15,745 bases of DNA from Fischerella sp. (GCA_026419705.1 JANZYY010000051.1:1-15745); one strand, 5' to 3'. Counted from the stretch's first letter, positions 1 to 7,836 are shown. Numbers and translations: made by a program. Notes: a model not told the origin generated them from the letters alone.

Positions 1-29
1 CGGCAGCGTCAGATGTGTATAAGAGACAG
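1..29 (+). other. Nextera/Tn5 read-1 adapter (non-genomic)
   Basis: The first 29 bases are the 3' part of the Nextera read-1 transposase adapter, ending in the 19-bp Tn5 mosaic end AGATGTGTATAAGAGACAG. This is library sequence, and genomic DNA starts at about 30. It pairs with the read-2 adapter at the other end of the window. Confidence 0.98.
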
Positions 30-110
30 ATATTACTTCAGGTATAACTCTGGAATACTTATCCCCTATCTACTCGCCGCACTATCAACAGGAAGGGGTG
101 TGGTTTTGTT

Positions 111-1130
111 ATGTTTGACTCTTTATTGCAGGCTTACGCTCCTTTATTTGTATGCATAAGTTCAGGAATGATATTGTTTCGATTTATACCAGCTAATTTT
201 TCTACGCGGCTTGGTACTTTACTCTACTGGGGTGGAGTTCCATTACAATCTTTCATGTTTGGACGTCGAACGGAACTAGGCGGACAGACACTGCTGATTC
301 CCTTGATTGTTATGGAAGCCTCGCTGCTAAGTATGGGTTTGGCACTACTAAGTTGGTGGGGATGGCAAAAGTTTAATCACTACAACGCCCAAGAGCTATC
401 CAAACAGCAGCAAATTTCCCCACAGCGATCGCTTGATGTCGGAGCAGGTGCTATTTTTCAAACAGCACTCCCAAAGGAACATGTCACGCGATCGCGCTTT
501 GGCAGCTTTATCTTAGCTGTCATGCTTGGTAATACAGGTTTTATCGGCATGACATTAGCAAACGCCCTCATCGATCCCCTGTATTTGGACTGGGCAATTA
601 TCTACAACGTTTCTGGTATCATCACTTACAGTCTAGCTGTCTTCATTGCTAGCTATTTTGGGCAAAGTAAAACACAACATCCTTGGTGGAATTCCTTACG
701 AGATGTTCTCGCGGTTCCTAGCCAGTGGGCTTTTTTCGTTGGCTTGCTCAGTCAGGATGTGAAATTGCCTTTGCTTGTCGAGTCAGCGTTGCAGGCAATG
801 ATTTGGGTCGTCTTTGCTTGTGCTTTGTTGCTGCTTGGCCTCCACCTCGGCTCCATCAAAGGCTGGTCACATTTAGAACTTGCCCTGATTCCGGCAATGT
901 TAAAAGTTTTAGTGATCCCCGCAATGGTGGGGTTAACCGCTACCTATCTGGGATTAACAGGTGAGCCACGCCTGGTACTGGTAATGATGACAGGAGTTCC
1001 CACAGGAGTGGTAACGCTGATTTTAGCGGAGGTGTACAATCTAGACCGAGAGCTACTAACCGCTTGTATTACTCTGACTTTAATAGGAGTATTGGTAATT
1101 CTGCCTGTATGGCTAGCTTGGTTGAACTAA
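111..1130 (+). CDS. AEC family transporter (auxin efflux carrier-like permease)
   Basis: This 339-residue, strongly hydrophobic protein is an inner-membrane permease of the AEC family, predicted to export small organic anions; the substrate cannot be read from the sequence. Helices fall at about 7-24, 36-85, 128-182, 200-250 and 258-338, on either side of a hydrophilic loop at about 88-126. The second half is typical of the family: a helix ending in an IYNVSG-type motif near 163, then TGVPTGVVTLILAEVY near 294, followed by a final hydrophobic helix. Length matches the usual 300-340 residues. The ATG is preceded by GGAAGGGG at 91-98, twelve bases upstream, a little far but purine-rich. It converges with the HtrA-type protease gene, with 77 bp of repeat-rich DNA between the stops. 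The family call is secure; the auxin label is historical and should not be taken as function. Confidence 0.9.
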   Translation: MFDSLLQAYAPLFVCISSGMILFRFIPANFSTRLGTLLYWGGVPLQSFMFGRRTELGGQTLLIPLIVMEASLLSMGLALLSWWGWQKFNHYNAQELSKQQQISPQRSLDVGAGAIFQTALPKEHVTRSRFGSFILAVMLGNTGFIGMTLANALIDPLYLDWAIIYNVSGIITYSLAVFIASYFGQSKTQHPWWNSLRDVLAVPSQWAFFVGLLSQDVKLPLLVESALQAMIWVVFACALLLLGLHLGSIKGWSHLELALIPAMLKVLVIPAMVGLTATYLGLTGEPRLVLVMMTGVPTGVVTLILAEVYNLDRELLTACITLTLIGVLVILPVWLAWLN

Positions 1131-1155
1131 GTTATTTGTTACTAAGTTATTTGTT
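1126..1155 (+). repeat. 15-bp tandem duplication over the AEC stop codon
   Basis: ACTAAGTTATTTGTT occurs twice back to back (1126-1140 and 1141-1155). The first copy contains the TAA stop of the transporter gene. A degenerate GTTTGTT run continues to about 1170. Confidence 0.9.
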
Positions 1156-1167
1156 GTTTGTTGTTTG

Positions 1168-1189
1168 TTGGTTGTTAACTACTAACCAA
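1168..1189. terminator. Weak stem-loop between convergent genes
   Basis: TTGGTT (1168-1173) and AACCAA (1184-1189) form a short stem with a 10-nt loop, and the flanking TTG/TAA extends it with a mismatch. It lies between the converging stops of the AEC and HtrA-type genes, where a bidirectional terminator is expected. The stem is AT-rich and has no clear U-tract, so the call is tentative. Confidence 0.3.
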
Positions 1190-1207
1190 TAACTCATCAC
1201 CTAGTAA

Positions 1208-2431
1208 TTAAAAACGAGCGGCAGCATCCTGCAATTCTCCTGGACGCACGGTTAACTGCAATATTTGTTCGCCTCGCTGCAACTTCAACCGCAATGGTTG
1301 ACCAATTTGGCTATTTTCTACTACATTTTGCAATTGGTCAGCAGAGGCGATCGGACGATCGTCTATTTGTAGGATGACATCGCCCCGGCGCAAACCAGCA
1401 GATGCTGCTGGGCTATTGGACATAACTTCTACCACAAGTACCCCATTAATTTCCGGTACAGTAAATGGTGTGTTTGGATCGCGATTTGATTGTTTTGCTA
1501 ATTCTGGAGTCAAGGTAAGCATGCGGATACCGATGTATGGGTGGGGAATTTTTTCACCACGAGCTAATCTGTCTTTAATTGCCTTGGCTTTGTCAATAGG
1601 AATTGCAAACCCAATTCCTTGAGCTTCAGCGCGAATCGCAGTGTTAATACCGATGACTTCACCACGAGCGTTTAACAGCGGACCGCCAGAATTACCAGGA
1701 TTGATAGCAGCATCAGTTTGAATAAAATCTAGCCGTTTGTCAGGAATGCCTACTTGGGCACTGGAACGATTAAGGGTGCTGATAATTCCTAAAGTCACAG
1801 TATTATCCAGACCTAATGGATTACCGAGTGCGATCGCCCAGTCTCCTACCTGCACATCGCTAGAGTTGCCCAACGGAGCTACCGGTAGATTTTGTCCCTC
1901 GATTTTGACCACCGCCAAGTCCGAAGGTTCATCAATTCCGCGCACGTCTCCTCTAAATGTCCGCCCATCTCTAAGGGTGACTTTGACAGTGTCAGCACCA
2001 CTGACAACATGAGCATTGGTGAGAATTGTACCGTTGCGGTCGATTATAAAACCCGAACCCAGCCCCCGCACGTGATATTCTCGCGGTAATCTCGGAAAAA
2101 TGTCTTCACCAAAAAATCTCCGGAAGAAAGGATCGTCAAAGAAAGGGTCGGGGAATTCCCTGGCAATGGTACGCTCAGTATCAATGCGTACAACAGCGGC
2201 TCCAACTCGATTCACAGCAGCCACAACAAAGCTGTGGTCTCCATCAAGTACTACTGACCTGTTAGCAGGCGCTACTGACCGAAACTCAGAACTTTGAGGC
2301 TGGGAGTTAGGAAGTACTAAAGCCGGAAATGCCCGCAGGGTAGTCAAGGTTAAGGCAATACTCAAGATCACAGCAAGAGCATGGCTGCCAACTTGACGCA
2401 GAGGTGAAAAACGTTGCTCGGAAGCTGTCAT
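1208..2431 (-). CDS. HtrA/Deg family serine protease (HhoA/HhoB/HtrA type)
   Basis: This 407-residue chymotrypsin-fold protease acts in the cell envelope on misfolded proteins. It starts with an uncleaved-type signal or anchor helix (about 17-35), then a Ser/Gln/Pro-rich spacer. The protease domain carries the full catalytic triad: His141 in TNAHVV, Asp171 in SDLAVV and Ser248 in GNSGGPL. A single PDZ domain follows (about 298-398), with the LRRGDVILQIDD core. One PDZ and about 400 residues is the cyanobacterial arrangement; E. coli DegP has two. The phenylalanine-rich DPFFDDPFFRRFF loop near 95-107 is also usual for this group. I cannot tell HhoA, HhoB and HtrA apart, so no symbol is given. 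The ATG has a good GGAGGT nine bases upstream (2441-2446). It is the last gene of the minus-strand dnaK group, 145 nt after the PsiE-family gene. Confidence 0.96.
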   Translation of the reverse strand: MTASEQRFSPLRQVGSHALAVILSIALTLTTLRAFPALVLPNSQPQSSEFRSVAPANRSVVLDGDHSFVVAAVNRVGAAVVRIDTERTIAREFPDPFFDDPFFRRFFGEDIFPRLPREYHVRGLGSGFIIDRNGTILTNAHVVSGADTVKVTLRDGRTFRGDVRGIDEPSDLAVVKIEGQNLPVAPLGNSSDVQVGDWAIALGNPLGLDNTVTLGIISTLNRSSAQVGIPDKRLDFIQTDAAINPGNSGGPLLNARGEVIGINTAIRAEAQGIGFAIPIDKAKAIKDRLARGEKIPHPYIGIRMLTLTPELAKQSNRDPNTPFTVPEINGVLVVEVMSNSPAASAGLRRGDVILQIDDRPIASADQLQNVVENSQIGQPLRLKLQRGEQILQLTVRPGELQDAAARF

Positions 2432-2492
2432 GGAAATGCAACCTCCACTTTTAATAGGTAATTGTGGTTAACAAGAAAATTAACAATCAATC

Positions 2493-2517
2493 AACCCTAC
2501 TCTCTGTGAGTGGGGTT
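2493..2517. terminator. 10-bp stem-loop between psiE-like and htrA-like genes
   Basis: AACCCTACTC (2493-2502) and GAGTGGGGTT (2508-2517) pair over ten positions with one G-U and a 5-nt TCTGT loop. It sits 60 bp after the PsiE-family stop in the direction of transcription and about 60 bp before the protease ATG. It could end or attenuate transcription from upstream genes. The downstream minus-strand tract is only moderately T-rich. Confidence 0.45.
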
Positions 2518-2576
2518 TATCATGGAATTAGTTTTGCTTCAATCCGAGCTAGCCCTTGATTAATACAGCAAGTCTT

Positions 2577-3047
2577 TTAGAGAAGTGGATGATTTTCTGA
2601 ATACTCAATCGGTTTGAAGATACGTGCTTGCAGGGCGCGAATGATTAGCAGTCCTCCCAAAACAGTCAAAAATCCACAAATAGCCCAAAGCTGATCGCGA
2701 GGAATTTCCACAACGCCCCGCAAAATCACTTCTCGTAAGGCAGAGACAATTGACACTTCGACAGCCACACCAACTGAGATACGACGTTCTTGAAGGTAGA
2801 TGATTAATAATCGGAATAATTCCACCAAAATCAATAGAAATAAAATATCGGAGGTGACTGTTTGAAACTGAAGAGGATGCATCAGGGAGAAGAATAATTC
2901 CCCCATGCGGATAAGCATGATGCTAAACAAACCAATGCACAGTAGCATTACAATAGCATCCTGGACAGTTTCCAAGTAATGGACAATCTGTTCTCGACTG
3001 ACTAAAGTTTTCCAGGGGCTAGGTGAGTTATTCCAGATTTTAAACAT
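2577..3047 (-). CDS. PsiE-family membrane protein
   Basis: This 156-residue integral membrane protein has four predicted helices at about 27-50, 64-85, 98-115 and 122-141. The pattern, with a polar ERR..VGVAVEVSIVSALREVI stretch between helices 2 and 3, fits the PsiE family (phosphate-starvation-inducible in E. coli). No biochemical role is established for the family, and phosphate control cannot be assumed here. The ATG is preceded by AAGGAAG (3056-3062) at eight bases. It begins 55 nt after the PRC-barrel gene stop on the same strand, so co-transcription with that gene is likely. A stem-loop follows it before the protease gene. Confidence 0.82.
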   Translation of the reverse strand: MFKIWNNSPSPWKTLVSREQIVHYLETVQDAIVMLLCIGLFSIMLIRMGELFFSLMHPLQFQTVTSDILFLLILVELFRLLIIYLQERRISVGVAVEVSIVSALREVILRGVVEIPRDQLWAICGFLTVLGGLLIIRALQARIFKPIEYSENHPLL

Positions 3048-3102
3048 CTACGATTCTTCCTTCAGGAGTCAATTATTCCTGTAGTGATTTTAGCTGCGAT
3101 CT

Positions 3103-3864
3103 TTAGGCTGACTTTTTCGTCAAGTGTTTCCAAGCAGAATCAAGGGCGTGTTTGACGCGATCGCTTGCTCGATGTGCTGATTCCTGAAAGCTTTCCCACT
3201 CAGAAAGCAAAAACTGCGTAGCTTGTTGCAGAATGTTTTTATCATGCTTGCCAGAGGCTTCTAGCTCGTCATGCACTTCTTTAATTTTCACTCGCACTAC
3301 TTCTGGTCGATCCTGAGGAGAAACTATGGATTTGAGGCGATCGCCCATTGTTTTCACTAAGTTTTTCACCTGCTGCGACTTCTCGCTAATAAAACCTTTA
3401 AGTCCTTCTGATTCACTCTTGAGGCGCTCTTGCGCTCCTTCTCGCACCACTACTGCTTCTGCGTCAATTACTTCCACATCTTCGGGATACAAGACTGCTC
3501 GTCCGCCAAAGGAAGTAGCAATATCTCCACCCAAAATATAGGCAGCAATGTCACCAGTTTCCCAATCAAACAGAAAATCTTCGATCCATCCCAAAGAGCC
3601 AGACATTGGGGAACGGACTGGCAATTGGTACAAACGATGAAGATTTGCAGGCTGAGATACAACAGTAGAACTGTAAGTTAATACCGCATCAGGGCCAATT
3701 ACAGACACTTGTTCCAGGGGTGTATATCCTTGGCTTCCACTTAAGTAAGTTACCCGTCCTCTAGCATCGATCCAAACTTCTTCTACAGTGTCGAATCGAG
3801 TTGCACTACCACTGTCCATCGTCATTAAACCAAGGATTTGGCTGCGACGTACAACATTAATCAT
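3103..3864 (-). CDS. PRC-barrel domain protein with C-terminal helical tail
   Basis: This 253-residue soluble protein has two PRC-barrel-like beta domains. The first is at about 3-75 (VRRSQILGLMTMD...EVWIDARGRVTYL) and the second at about 80-150 (LYQLPVRSPMSGSLGWIEDFLFD...ISS-like barrel end). A charged, mostly helical tail of about 100 residues rich in Lys, Glu and Gln follows. PRC barrels occur in photosynthetic reaction-centre H subunits and in RimM, and cyanobacteria have several of unknown function. The start is chosen at 3864 because AGGAGG (3873-3878) lies eight bases upstream. The frame is open 40 codons further, to a TTG at 3984, but that stretch has no ribosome binding site and reaches into the dnaK 3' side. 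The gene lies 135 nt downstream of dnaK on the same strand, which suggests a stress-related role but does not prove it. Confidence 0.85.
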   Translation of the reverse strand: MINVVRRSQILGLMTMDSGSATRFDTVEEVWIDARGRVTYLSGSQGYTPLEQVSVIGPDAVLTYSSTVVSQPANLHRLYQLPVRSPMSGSLGWIEDFLFDWETGDIAAYILGGDIATSFGGRAVLYPEDVEVIDAEAVVVREGAQERLKSESEGLKGFISEKSQQVKNLVKTMGDRLKSIVSPQDRPEVVRVKIKEVHDELEASGKHDKNILQQATQFLLSEWESFQESAHRASDRVKHALDSAWKHLTKKSA

Positions 3865-3999
3865 GATTTTATCCTCCTCAAGATTTTTCTGTCTGCTGGC
3901 GATCGCTTGCGGTTGGGCAATCAAGTGAAATTTCTGTGATTTAGCTTCGAGGCGGAAAATGCGCCCCAAAGCCTTTACGGACAAAACAAGCTCACGAAA

Positions 4000-5886
4000 T
4001 TACTTGTTTTCCACAAAATCGGCATCGATCACATCATCGCCGCTGCGGCCGCTGCTAGAAGCAGTACCACTTGTGCCTCCTGCTTGGGCGTAGACCGCAC
4101 TACCGACTTGCATGAGAGCTTGCTGTAGCTCGGAACTCAGAGACTTCATGCGATTGTAGTTTTCCTGGTTAATTGCATTGCGCAAATCTGCAAGCAGCCC
4201 TTCAACTCGACTTCGATCGGCAGCACCGATCTTATCACCCAACTCTCTAAGTTGTTTCTCGGCTTGATAAGCTAGTGAATCTGCGTTATTCTTAGTATCG
4301 ATTTGCTCGCGACGTCTACGGTCTTCTTCAGCGTGAGCTTCGGCATCCCGCACCATGCGTTCTACATCCCGCTTGTCGAGAGTAGAAGCACCTGTGATCG
4401 AAATTGACTGCTGCTTACCTGTTGCCTTGTCTTTTGCAGTTACAGAAAGAATGCCGTTAGCGTCGATATCGAAGGTAACTTCAATTTGCGGTACACCTCG
4501 CGGAGCTGGAGGAATGCCGTCGAGACGGAAAGTACCTAAGCTCTTGTTGTCTTTTGCCAATTCCCGCTCACCCTGCAGAACGTGAATTTCCACGTTTGTT
4601 TGTCCATCCGCAGCTGTGGAGAAAATTTCAGATTTTTTCACGGGGATAGTGGTGTTGCGAGAAATAATCTTGGTCATCACGCCACCCAAGGTTTCCACAC
4701 CCAAAGACAAGGGTGTCACATCTAGCAGCAAAATATCTTTCACTTCACCCGACAGAACGCCCGCTTGAATAGCAGCACCAACGGCTACGACTTCGTCGGG
4801 GTTGACGCCTTGACAAGGTTCTTTACCTCCTGTCATCTGCCGCACTAGTTGTTGCACAGCAGGAATGCGAGTAGAACCACCTACCAGCACTACCTCGTCA
4901 ATGTCACTGGTGGAGAGTTTCGCGTCATTGAGGGCTTGTTGCACTGGCTTGCGACAGCGGTCTAGGAGATCTGAACACATCTGCTCAAATTTAGCCCGCG
5001 TCAAAGTCACATCCAAATGTTTCGGCCCTTCTTGAGTGGCAGTAATGAAAGGCAGGTTAATATTAGTTTGGGTTGCACTTGAAAGCTCAATTTTAGCTTT
5101 CTCAGCTGCTTCCGTTAGACGTTGCAAGGCTTGCCTATCTTTACGCAGGTCTATACCTTCGTCGCGCTTAAACTCATCAGCTAACCAATCAACTATCTTT
5201 TTATCAAAATCGTCACCACCCAAGTGGGTGTCGCCGCTTGTAGCTTTGACTTCAAAGACACCATCACCCACTTCCAAAATGGAAACATCGAATGTCCCAC
5301 CACCGAGGTCAAATACCAAGATGGTTTCGTTAGTTTTTTTATCTAGACCATATGCAAGGGCTGCGGCTGTGGGTTCGTTGATGATGCGAAGAACTTCTAG
5401 ACCGGCAATTTTGCCAGCATCTTTGGTAGCTTGCCGCTGGGAGTCATTGAAGTAAGCAGGAACTGTAATTACTGCTTGAGTAACTTTTTCTCCCAAATAT
5501 TTGCTAGCATCCTCTGCTAGCTTCCGCAGAACTTGGGCAGAAATTTCTTCAGGAGCAAACTGTTGACCTGTGACAGGACAGTTGAGTTTGACATTGCCAT
5601 TACTGTCACGCAGAACTTTATAGGAAACTTCCGTAGCTTCATGGGTAACTTCGTCATATTTGCGCCCAATGAAGCGTTTGACTGAATAAAAAGTATTTTC
5701 CGGGTTCATGACTGCTTGGCGTCTGGCAATTTGACCTACCAAGCGATCCCTCGCTTTCGTATAAGCAACAACGGAGGGAGTAACGCGCTGTCCTTCAGCG
5801 TTAGGAATAACAACGGGTTGTCCTCCTTCCATGACAGCAACGCAAGAGTTTGTCGTTCCTAAGTCAATTCCAACTACTTTTGCCAT
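4000..5886 (-). CDS. dnaK: Molecular chaperone DnaK (Hsp70), DnaK2-like
   Basis: This complete 628-residue Hsp70 binds and releases unfolded protein segments in an ATP-driven cycle with DnaJ and GrpE. The ATPase domain carries phosphate-1 GIDLGTTNSCVAV (6-18), FDLGGGTFD (192-200) and the adenosine motif VGGSTRIPAVQ (335-345). The linker DVTPLSLGVE is at 389-398. A substrate-binding beta domain and helical lid follow, ending in a Gly/Ser-rich stretch and the acidic DDVIDADF tail. That tail and the length suit cyanobacterial DnaK2, the general essential paralogue, better than DnaK1 or DnaK3; this subtype call is an inference. AAGAGGAAA (5892-5900) lies just before the ATG. No grpE or dnaJ is adjacent in this window. 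It appears to head the minus-strand group containing the PRC, PsiE-family and HtrA-type genes. No CIRCE element is seen upstream. Confidence 0.98.
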   Translation of the reverse strand: MAKVVGIDLGTTNSCVAVMEGGQPVVIPNAEGQRVTPSVVAYTKARDRLVGQIARRQAVMNPENTFYSVKRFIGRKYDEVTHEATEVSYKVLRDSNGNVKLNCPVTGQQFAPEEISAQVLRKLAEDASKYLGEKVTQAVITVPAYFNDSQRQATKDAGKIAGLEVLRIINEPTAAALAYGLDKKTNETILVFDLGGGTFDVSILEVGDGVFEVKATSGDTHLGGDDFDKKIVDWLADEFKRDEGIDLRKDRQALQRLTEAAEKAKIELSSATQTNINLPFITATQEGPKHLDVTLTRAKFEQMCSDLLDRCRKPVQQALNDAKLSTSDIDEVVLVGGSTRIPAVQQLVRQMTGGKEPCQGVNPDEVVAVGAAIQAGVLSGEVKDILLLDVTPLSLGVETLGGVMTKIISRNTTIPVKKSEIFSTAADGQTNVEIHVLQGERELAKDNKSLGTFRLDGIPPAPRGVPQIEVTFDIDANGILSVTAKDKATGKQQSISITGASTLDKRDVERMVRDAEAHAEEDRRRREQIDTKNNADSLAYQAEKQLRELGDKIGAADRSRVEGLLADLRNAINQENYNRMKSLSSELQQALMQVGSAVYAQAGGTSGTASSSGRSGDDVIDADFVENK

Positions 5887-5912
5887 AACACTTTCCTCTT
5901 CAATCGGGGTGC

Positions 5913-5957
5913 AGAGGTAGAGGGTAAAGGAAAGGTTAAAGGGTAAAGGGAAAGGAA
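5913..5957 (+). repeat. Polypurine imperfect tandem repeat upstream of dnaK
   Basis: AGGGTAAAGG is repeated about 20 bp apart (5921-5930 and 5940-5949) inside a nearly all-purine tract on the plus strand. In the dnaK mRNA this is a C/U-rich leader segment starting about 27 nt before the start codon. It resembles short tandem repeats common in filamentous cyanobacterial intergenic DNA. Confidence 0.6.
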
Positions 5958-6023
5958 TTTTTTACTTTACCTTTATTCACATGTTGCACGACGCCCGCAA
6001 CAGCCCCTGGTGAGAGCTTCCAA

Positions 6024-6047
6024 ACCCTTGTTATAGCCTTCAAGGGT
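6024..6047. repeat. Inverted repeat ACCCTTG/CAAGGGT
   Basis: Seven-bp perfect arms (6024-6030 and 6041-6047) flank a 10-nt centre. The surrounding sequence looks like the end region of a cyanobacterial insertion sequence, but no transposase or second end is recognisable. Confidence 0.45.
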
Positions 6048-6167
6048 GGCAGGTGAGAACTATGAGAATTAGTGGTGTACCACACAGATCGTGACTAGCT
6101 AAGGAAGTTTGTCGCAATCACCAAGTCTGCTTCAATGGGGACTTTCGCCTTTTTTAATAGCTACTTT

Positions 6168-6186
6168 CAGGGTTGCCAAAACCCTG
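6168..6186. terminator. Stem-loop CAGGGTT/AACCCTG
   Basis: A seven-bp perfect stem has a five-base GCCAA loop. On the minus strand it is followed after about 17 nt by a run of A and G rather than T. It is therefore not a classical terminator for either neighbour, and its role is unclear. Confidence 0.35.
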
Positions 6187-6674
6187 ACTACAAACCCAGT
6201 ATACTTTGTGTGGTGGAGTCATGGAGCTTCTCTCCCAATTGTAGGGCGTAGATGCCCAGAGGACGACTTCCAGGGAGAGTAGCCCTTCGGGCAGGATATG
6301 GTATGGTGCAAGGCCTCAGTTTACCTCTTCGCCTTTGGCGCCAGCTGCTCCGGTTCAGGAGAACTTCCAAGGGCACACTAGTTCCCTTTCCTCAACTTCT
6401 CAACAGATCGTGCTTTTGTTCTTCAGCTTTCTACAAGGTTAAGCTTTTGCATTCAGCATGTGCTTTATTGCTAGCTATCACCTCTAAGAATAATCTTTTT
6501 TCTTGGGAGGCTCAATCTTAAGCTTCCTAGCTAACACATTAGCACTAGGATTAAAGTTAACTAGGTTCGGTTTTATAACCAAGGGCGATCGCGATATCCG
6601 TACTATCTTCTAAGTTTTACTTTTGGTTACAGATTCAGTGGCTTTTAAAAATAAAATTGGGATGAATCATGAAC

Positions 6675-6701
6675 CGCCAAGAACGCCAAGAACGCCAAGA
6701 A
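6675..6701 (+). repeat. Three perfect tandem copies of CGCCAAGAA
   Basis: CGCCAAGAA is present three times without interruption, preceded by GAAC. It lies about 60 bp beyond the stop of the membrane protein gene (6763-7221, minus). It is related in sequence to the CACCAAGA array at 13095-13126 and to the palindrome after the beta-glucosidase gene. Confidence 0.9.
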
Positions 6702-6762
6702 TTGAGTTTTTAAATGAAAAGAGAAAATAAAATCATTCCGCCAGCAACTACTAGATCGTGTT

Positions 6763-7221
6763 CTATCTCAGCAAAATTTTGTGCGTTACCCATCCTAATG
6801 TAACACTCAGGGAAGAAATCATCACTAAAATCCAGAATATTTGCCTGGGAGTGAATCCCACCGCATCCATTACATCCACTGTCCTTACTAAAGCCAAATC
6901 CAAAGCAAAACCAAAAGCCCAAACACAAGCTATGGTAAAAGCCCAAGCATATGCTCCTGACGAAATCAAAACTCCGATCAGGATAAAAACTGTACCGAAT
7001 GTCAAAGCAAGCACCCCGCCCCAAACATCAAATCCAGTCTGGGCAGAAAACCTACTAGTCGCAGCCAAAGCAAAAATTCCAACCGCAGCGGCGGCTACAG
7101 CCGACCTGGGTAATTCAGCTGTAAATAGACTCCAACCAATGATGCCGTAAATGAATGCTATGAGGGTTAAGCAAAACCAGGGAAGCCTATTTACTGTTGA
7201 TTGCATTGTTACGCTTTGCAT
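6763..7221 (-). CDS. Small multi-pass membrane protein, unknown function
   Basis: I do not recognise this 152-residue protein. Hydrophobic segments at about 15-34, 41-56, 67-88, 90-112 and 127-145 predict four or five membrane helices. The second is alanine-rich and the fourth contains several tryptophan and phenylalanine residues. The start at 7221 is supported by a G-rich AGGGGG stretch about nine bases upstream. A second in-frame ATG at 7206 has no such signal. The opposite-strand frames across it (for example 6758-7150 plus) are low-complexity Lys/Ala/Pro and look like shadows. It stands alone between the dnaK intergenic region and the Hsp20 remnant. A perfect dyad lies 23 bp upstream at 7244-7261. 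Confidence 0.65.
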   Translation of the reverse strand: MQSVTMQSTVNRLPWFCLTLIAFIYGIIGWSLFTAELPRSAVAAAAVGIFALAATSRFSAQTGFDVWGGVLALTFGTVFILIGVLISSGAYAWAFTIACVWAFGFALDLALVRTVDVMDAVGFTPRQIFWILVMISSLSVTLGWVTHKILLR

Positions 7222-7243
7222 TTCATACCCCCTGCGATCGCAG

Positions 7244-7261
7244 TTCTACTAATCTGTAGAA
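7244..7261. promoter_or_regulatory. Dyad TTCTAC-N6-GTAGAA upstream of membrane protein gene
   Basis: A perfect six-base dyad with a 6-nt centre lies 23-40 bp upstream of the ATG at 7221, next to a HIP1 site (7234-7241). The placement fits an operator or a leader hairpin. I recognise no specific regulator. Confidence 0.35.
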
Positions 7262-7295
7262 TTTGAATAATCTGAGCGGCTGTCACCTCAAGCCA

Positions 7296-7321
7296 CCACC
7301 TCTAATTTGTACTAAAGGTGG
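7296..7321. repeat. Stem-loop CCACCT/AGGTGG
   Basis: Six-bp perfect arms (7296-7301 and 7316-7321) flank a 14-nt AT-rich loop in the gap between the membrane protein gene and the Hsp20 remnant. Function unknown. Confidence 0.4.
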
Positions 7322-7400
7322 ACTCAGCTGGGCTAAGAATACAGTGTCAACTTAAACTTTAGAAAACTTATTACTACCCTGAGCCTATCTTGAGAGTGAA

Positions 7401-7691
7401 TTAACTTTTGCGCTCATCTGACTCAAGATGTACATATAAATCTGATTGAAGGGTGATAAATTTCCCTTTTTCATCTCTGGAGAACAGCGTTATGACTCCA
7501 AAGCAAAGGGTCGAGGTTGCTTGCACTCAGGATTCTACTACAGCAAGTTTGAGCATCAGATTCGGCTACCAGTCCCAATTCAGCCCGAGGGAGTACAGAC
7601 TGAGTTTCAGAATGATGTTTTGACACTAGTACTGGCGAAAACAGATTTTGCTCGCAAGCTAGCATTAGCAATTGTCCCCAGCTGCGCATAG
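7401..7691 (+). pseudogene. Decayed Hsp20/alpha-crystallin fragment
   Basis: The frame that is open from 7446 encodes about 81 residues whose middle reads like the second half of an alpha-crystallin domain. It has an FISGEQR strand, then a SKFEHQIRLPVPIQPEGVQ segment, then TEFQNDVLTLVLAK, which matches the family's GVLTLTLPK-type strand with Asp for the usual Gly. The N-terminal arm and first strands are absent. Just upstream the same frame holds stops at 7419-7421, 7437-7439 and 7443-7445. There is no good start codon or ribosome binding site, and the end after LAKTD no longer looks like Hsp20, lacking its I-x-I tail. I read it as a small heat-shock protein remnant, possibly frameshifted at its 3' side. 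A short GCCTG/CAGGC stem-loop follows (7696-7712). Confidence 0.6.
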
Positions 7692-7695
7692 ACTA

Positions 7696-7712
7696 GCCTG
7701 GTAAAGTCAGGC
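7696..7712. terminator. Short stem-loop GCCTG/CAGGC
   Basis: Five-bp perfect arms with a 7-nt loop lie just after the Hsp20 remnant and before the beta-glucosidase gene. It could be the old terminator of the lost hsp20 gene. No T-tract follows. Confidence 0.3.
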
Positions 7713-7836
7713 GGTCGACATTGCGATCGCCTTTGTTTAATTTTGATTTAAAATAGCGATTTCCACTGTCTTGCCAAAAAGGCGGATCTCACTGGTAAGA
7801 AGTCAGGGATTTTACAGGTTGTTCTACTAATTATTA

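Larger units (their letters stand above)
5887..6762. other. 876-bp intergenic region, hairpin-rich, no convincing gene
   Basis: Between dnaK and the next minus-strand gene I find no credible coding region. The two longer open frames here (6188-6376 minus, 6252-6521 plus) overlap each other and have Arg/Leu/Ser-rich composition with no recognisable domain. The stretch contains a polypurine repeat just before dnaK (5913-5957). It also contains inverted repeats at 6024-6047 and 6168-6186 and several GC-clamped hairpins between 6244 and 6365, such as GGGC/GCCC at 6244-6257 and CGCC-TTT-GGCG near 6331. A 9-bp triplicate sits at 6675-6701. An unannotated small RNA or transposon-end debris are both possible. 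Confidence 0.6.

Noticed and set aside
3865..3984. 40-codon N-terminal extension of the PRC-barrel protein from a TTG
   Set aside because: It has no ribosome binding site, while the ATG at 3864 has AGGAGG at eight bases and matches the domain start.
6252..6521. Plus-strand 89-codon ORF in the dnaK upstream gap
   Set aside because: Arg/Leu/Ser-rich translation over hairpin DNA, TTG- or weak-start context, no domain, and it overlaps an equally open minus frame.
6529..6537. TTAGCACT resembling half of a CIRCE (HrcA) operator upstream of dnaK
   Set aside because: The matching GAGTGCTAA half is absent after the 9-nt spacer, and it lies about 640 bp from the dnaK start.
6758..7150. Plus-strand 130-codon ORF rich in Lys, Ala and Thr
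   Set aside because: It is the antisense shadow of the hydrophobic membrane protein gene at 6763-7221.
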